From contig NZ_JAATIT010000002.1 of the NCBI RefSeq assembly GCF_011926545.1, positions 496,001 to 560,000 of the forward strand: DNA of 64,000 bases. The letters are read 5' to 3'. The DNA comes from Sphingopyxis italica. Its GTDB lineage: Bacteria > Pseudomonadota > Alphaproteobacteria > Sphingomonadales > Sphingomonadaceae. Positions 63,360-64,000 of this stretch are shown here, piece by piece. The stretch's first letter is position 1; the number at the start of each line of letters is the position of its first letter. The translations under genes and the position numbers were made by a program. The notes beneath the pieces are model-generated. The model saw only the letters and a list, made by a program, of their open reading frames with translations. It was not told the DNA's origin and ran no database searches.

Positions 63360-64000
63360 CAGAAGGCCTGCCCGATCGAGACATAAACGCTGACCCGCGC
63401 CTCACCCGGCTTGCGCCCGATCGGCGTCGCGACGTCGAGCCGCATCGGACCGAAATTGGTGTAATAGCGCGCGCCGATCCCGGCGCCGAAGCGCAGATTC
63501 TGGAAGGTCGGCGCCGACGAGCGATAGACCTGCCCCGCATCGACGAAACCGACGACGCCGAAATTGCCGAAGCGATAGCGCGCCTCGAGCGCCACCTCGT
63601 TCACGCTGCGGCCGCCGATCGGATCGTTGTTCGGGTCCTTCGGCCCAAGTTCCTGATAGCCGAAGCCGCGCACCGACCCGCCGCCACCGGCATAGAAGCG
63701 CCGCGAGGGCGCCAGCCGCTCGCGCGCCGCGCCGACGATTGATCCGACGCGCACCCGTCCCGCGAGCACGATGCTGTCAGTCACCGGATAATAGCCGCTG
63801 ATGTCGGTGCGCAGGCGAGCATAGGGCGAGAAGCTGCCGGCGAGCGACCCTTCGGGCTGGATCAGGCTGGTGACGCGAAAGCCCTTGGTCGGATCGAGCA
63901 GGCTGTCGGTGCGGTCCATGCCGACCTGTCCGGTGAGGCCTAGGATCGTGTAGAAGTCGTAACTCCGCTCCCCCGTCGCGAAATCATAATCATCCTCGCG
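63359..64000 (-). CDS. tamA: TamA outer-membrane protein, C-terminal part (cut by window edge)
   Basis: The last 213 residues of an Omp85/BamA-family barrel are present. The visible parts are FYTILGLTGQVGMDR, the conserved RFYAGGGGSVRGFGYQELGP (the VRGF loop motif of Omp85) and terminal strands ending VSVYVSIGQAF, with a C-terminal Phe. The position just before tamB makes it TamA rather than BamA. POTRA domains lie outside the window. Confidence 0.9.
   Translation of the reverse strand, partial: REDDYDFATGERSYDFYTILGLTGQVGMDRTDSLLDPTKGFRVTSLIQPEGSLAGSFSPYARLRTDISGYYPVTDSIVLAGRVRVGSIVGAARERLAPSRRFYAGGGGSVRGFGYQELGPKDPNNDPIGGRSVNEVALEARYRFGNFGVVGFVDAGQVYRSSAPTFQNLRFGAGIGARYYTNFGPMRLDVATPIGRKPGEARVSVYVSIGQAF

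Overview
The window is about 64 kb of high-GC alphaproteobacterial chromosome. Several features point to the Sphingomonadales, probably a Sphingopyxis-like strain: a GcrA cell-cycle regulator, sphingomonad-style gene order, TTG and GTG starts, many ATGA-coupled operons and recurrent intergenic palindromes. The genus is an inference from gene content; no rRNA is present.

Positions 1-4,054 are different from the rest. After a truncated exported-protein gene at the left edge comes a small integrated element: a FlbD-like small protein, a 366-bp non-coding stretch with a degenerate repeat array of about 25-27 bp period (iteron-like), an HTH protein, a primase-polymerase (Prim-Pol), a small frameshifted gene coupled to it, and a complete tyrosine integrase. 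No intact tRNA or clear att pair is visible.

From 4.25 to 31 kb the genes are mostly housekeeping: a Yip1-type membrane protein, hspQ behind a heat-shock-like promoter, an ABC-2 permease, gcrA, parE, an ECF sigma / membrane protein / serine-hydrolase operon, leuB-metZ-apaG-lysR, uvrC-thioesterase-recO, sulfate assimilation (cysD-cysNC-cysQ) and an M13 peptidase. An isovaleryl-CoA dehydrogenase operon at 26.8-29.0 kb and a methylcrotonyl-CoA carboxylase type operon at 31.3-36.3 kb probably act together in leucine/branched acyl-CoA breakdown; a barstar-like gene sits between the two carboxylase subunits. Further on are a long acyl-CoA dehydrogenase with its MerR regulator and a perfect operator palindrome, hisI, purF, a cyclopropane-synthase-like methyltransferase, a two-subunit 2-oxoacid:ferredoxin oxidoreductase, rppH, a family 5 uracil-DNA glycosylase, folK and tRNA-Lys(UUU).

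The most interesting block is 53.5-57.1 kb (minus strand): a six-gene unit with a DUF2282 precursor peptide, a DUF692/MNIO modifying enzyme, a DUF2063 partner, a DoxX protein, an ECF sigma factor and a DUF1109/NrsF anti-sigma. This is a bufferin-type copper-binding RiPP operon, preceded by an ECF promoter of the SigF type (GTAACT-N16-CGAA). Next to it are galE and a GDT1-family manganese exporter controlled by a yybP-ykoY riboswitch whose 5' end coincides with the last codons of a small lipoprotein gene. The window ends in tamB and the 3' part of tamA.
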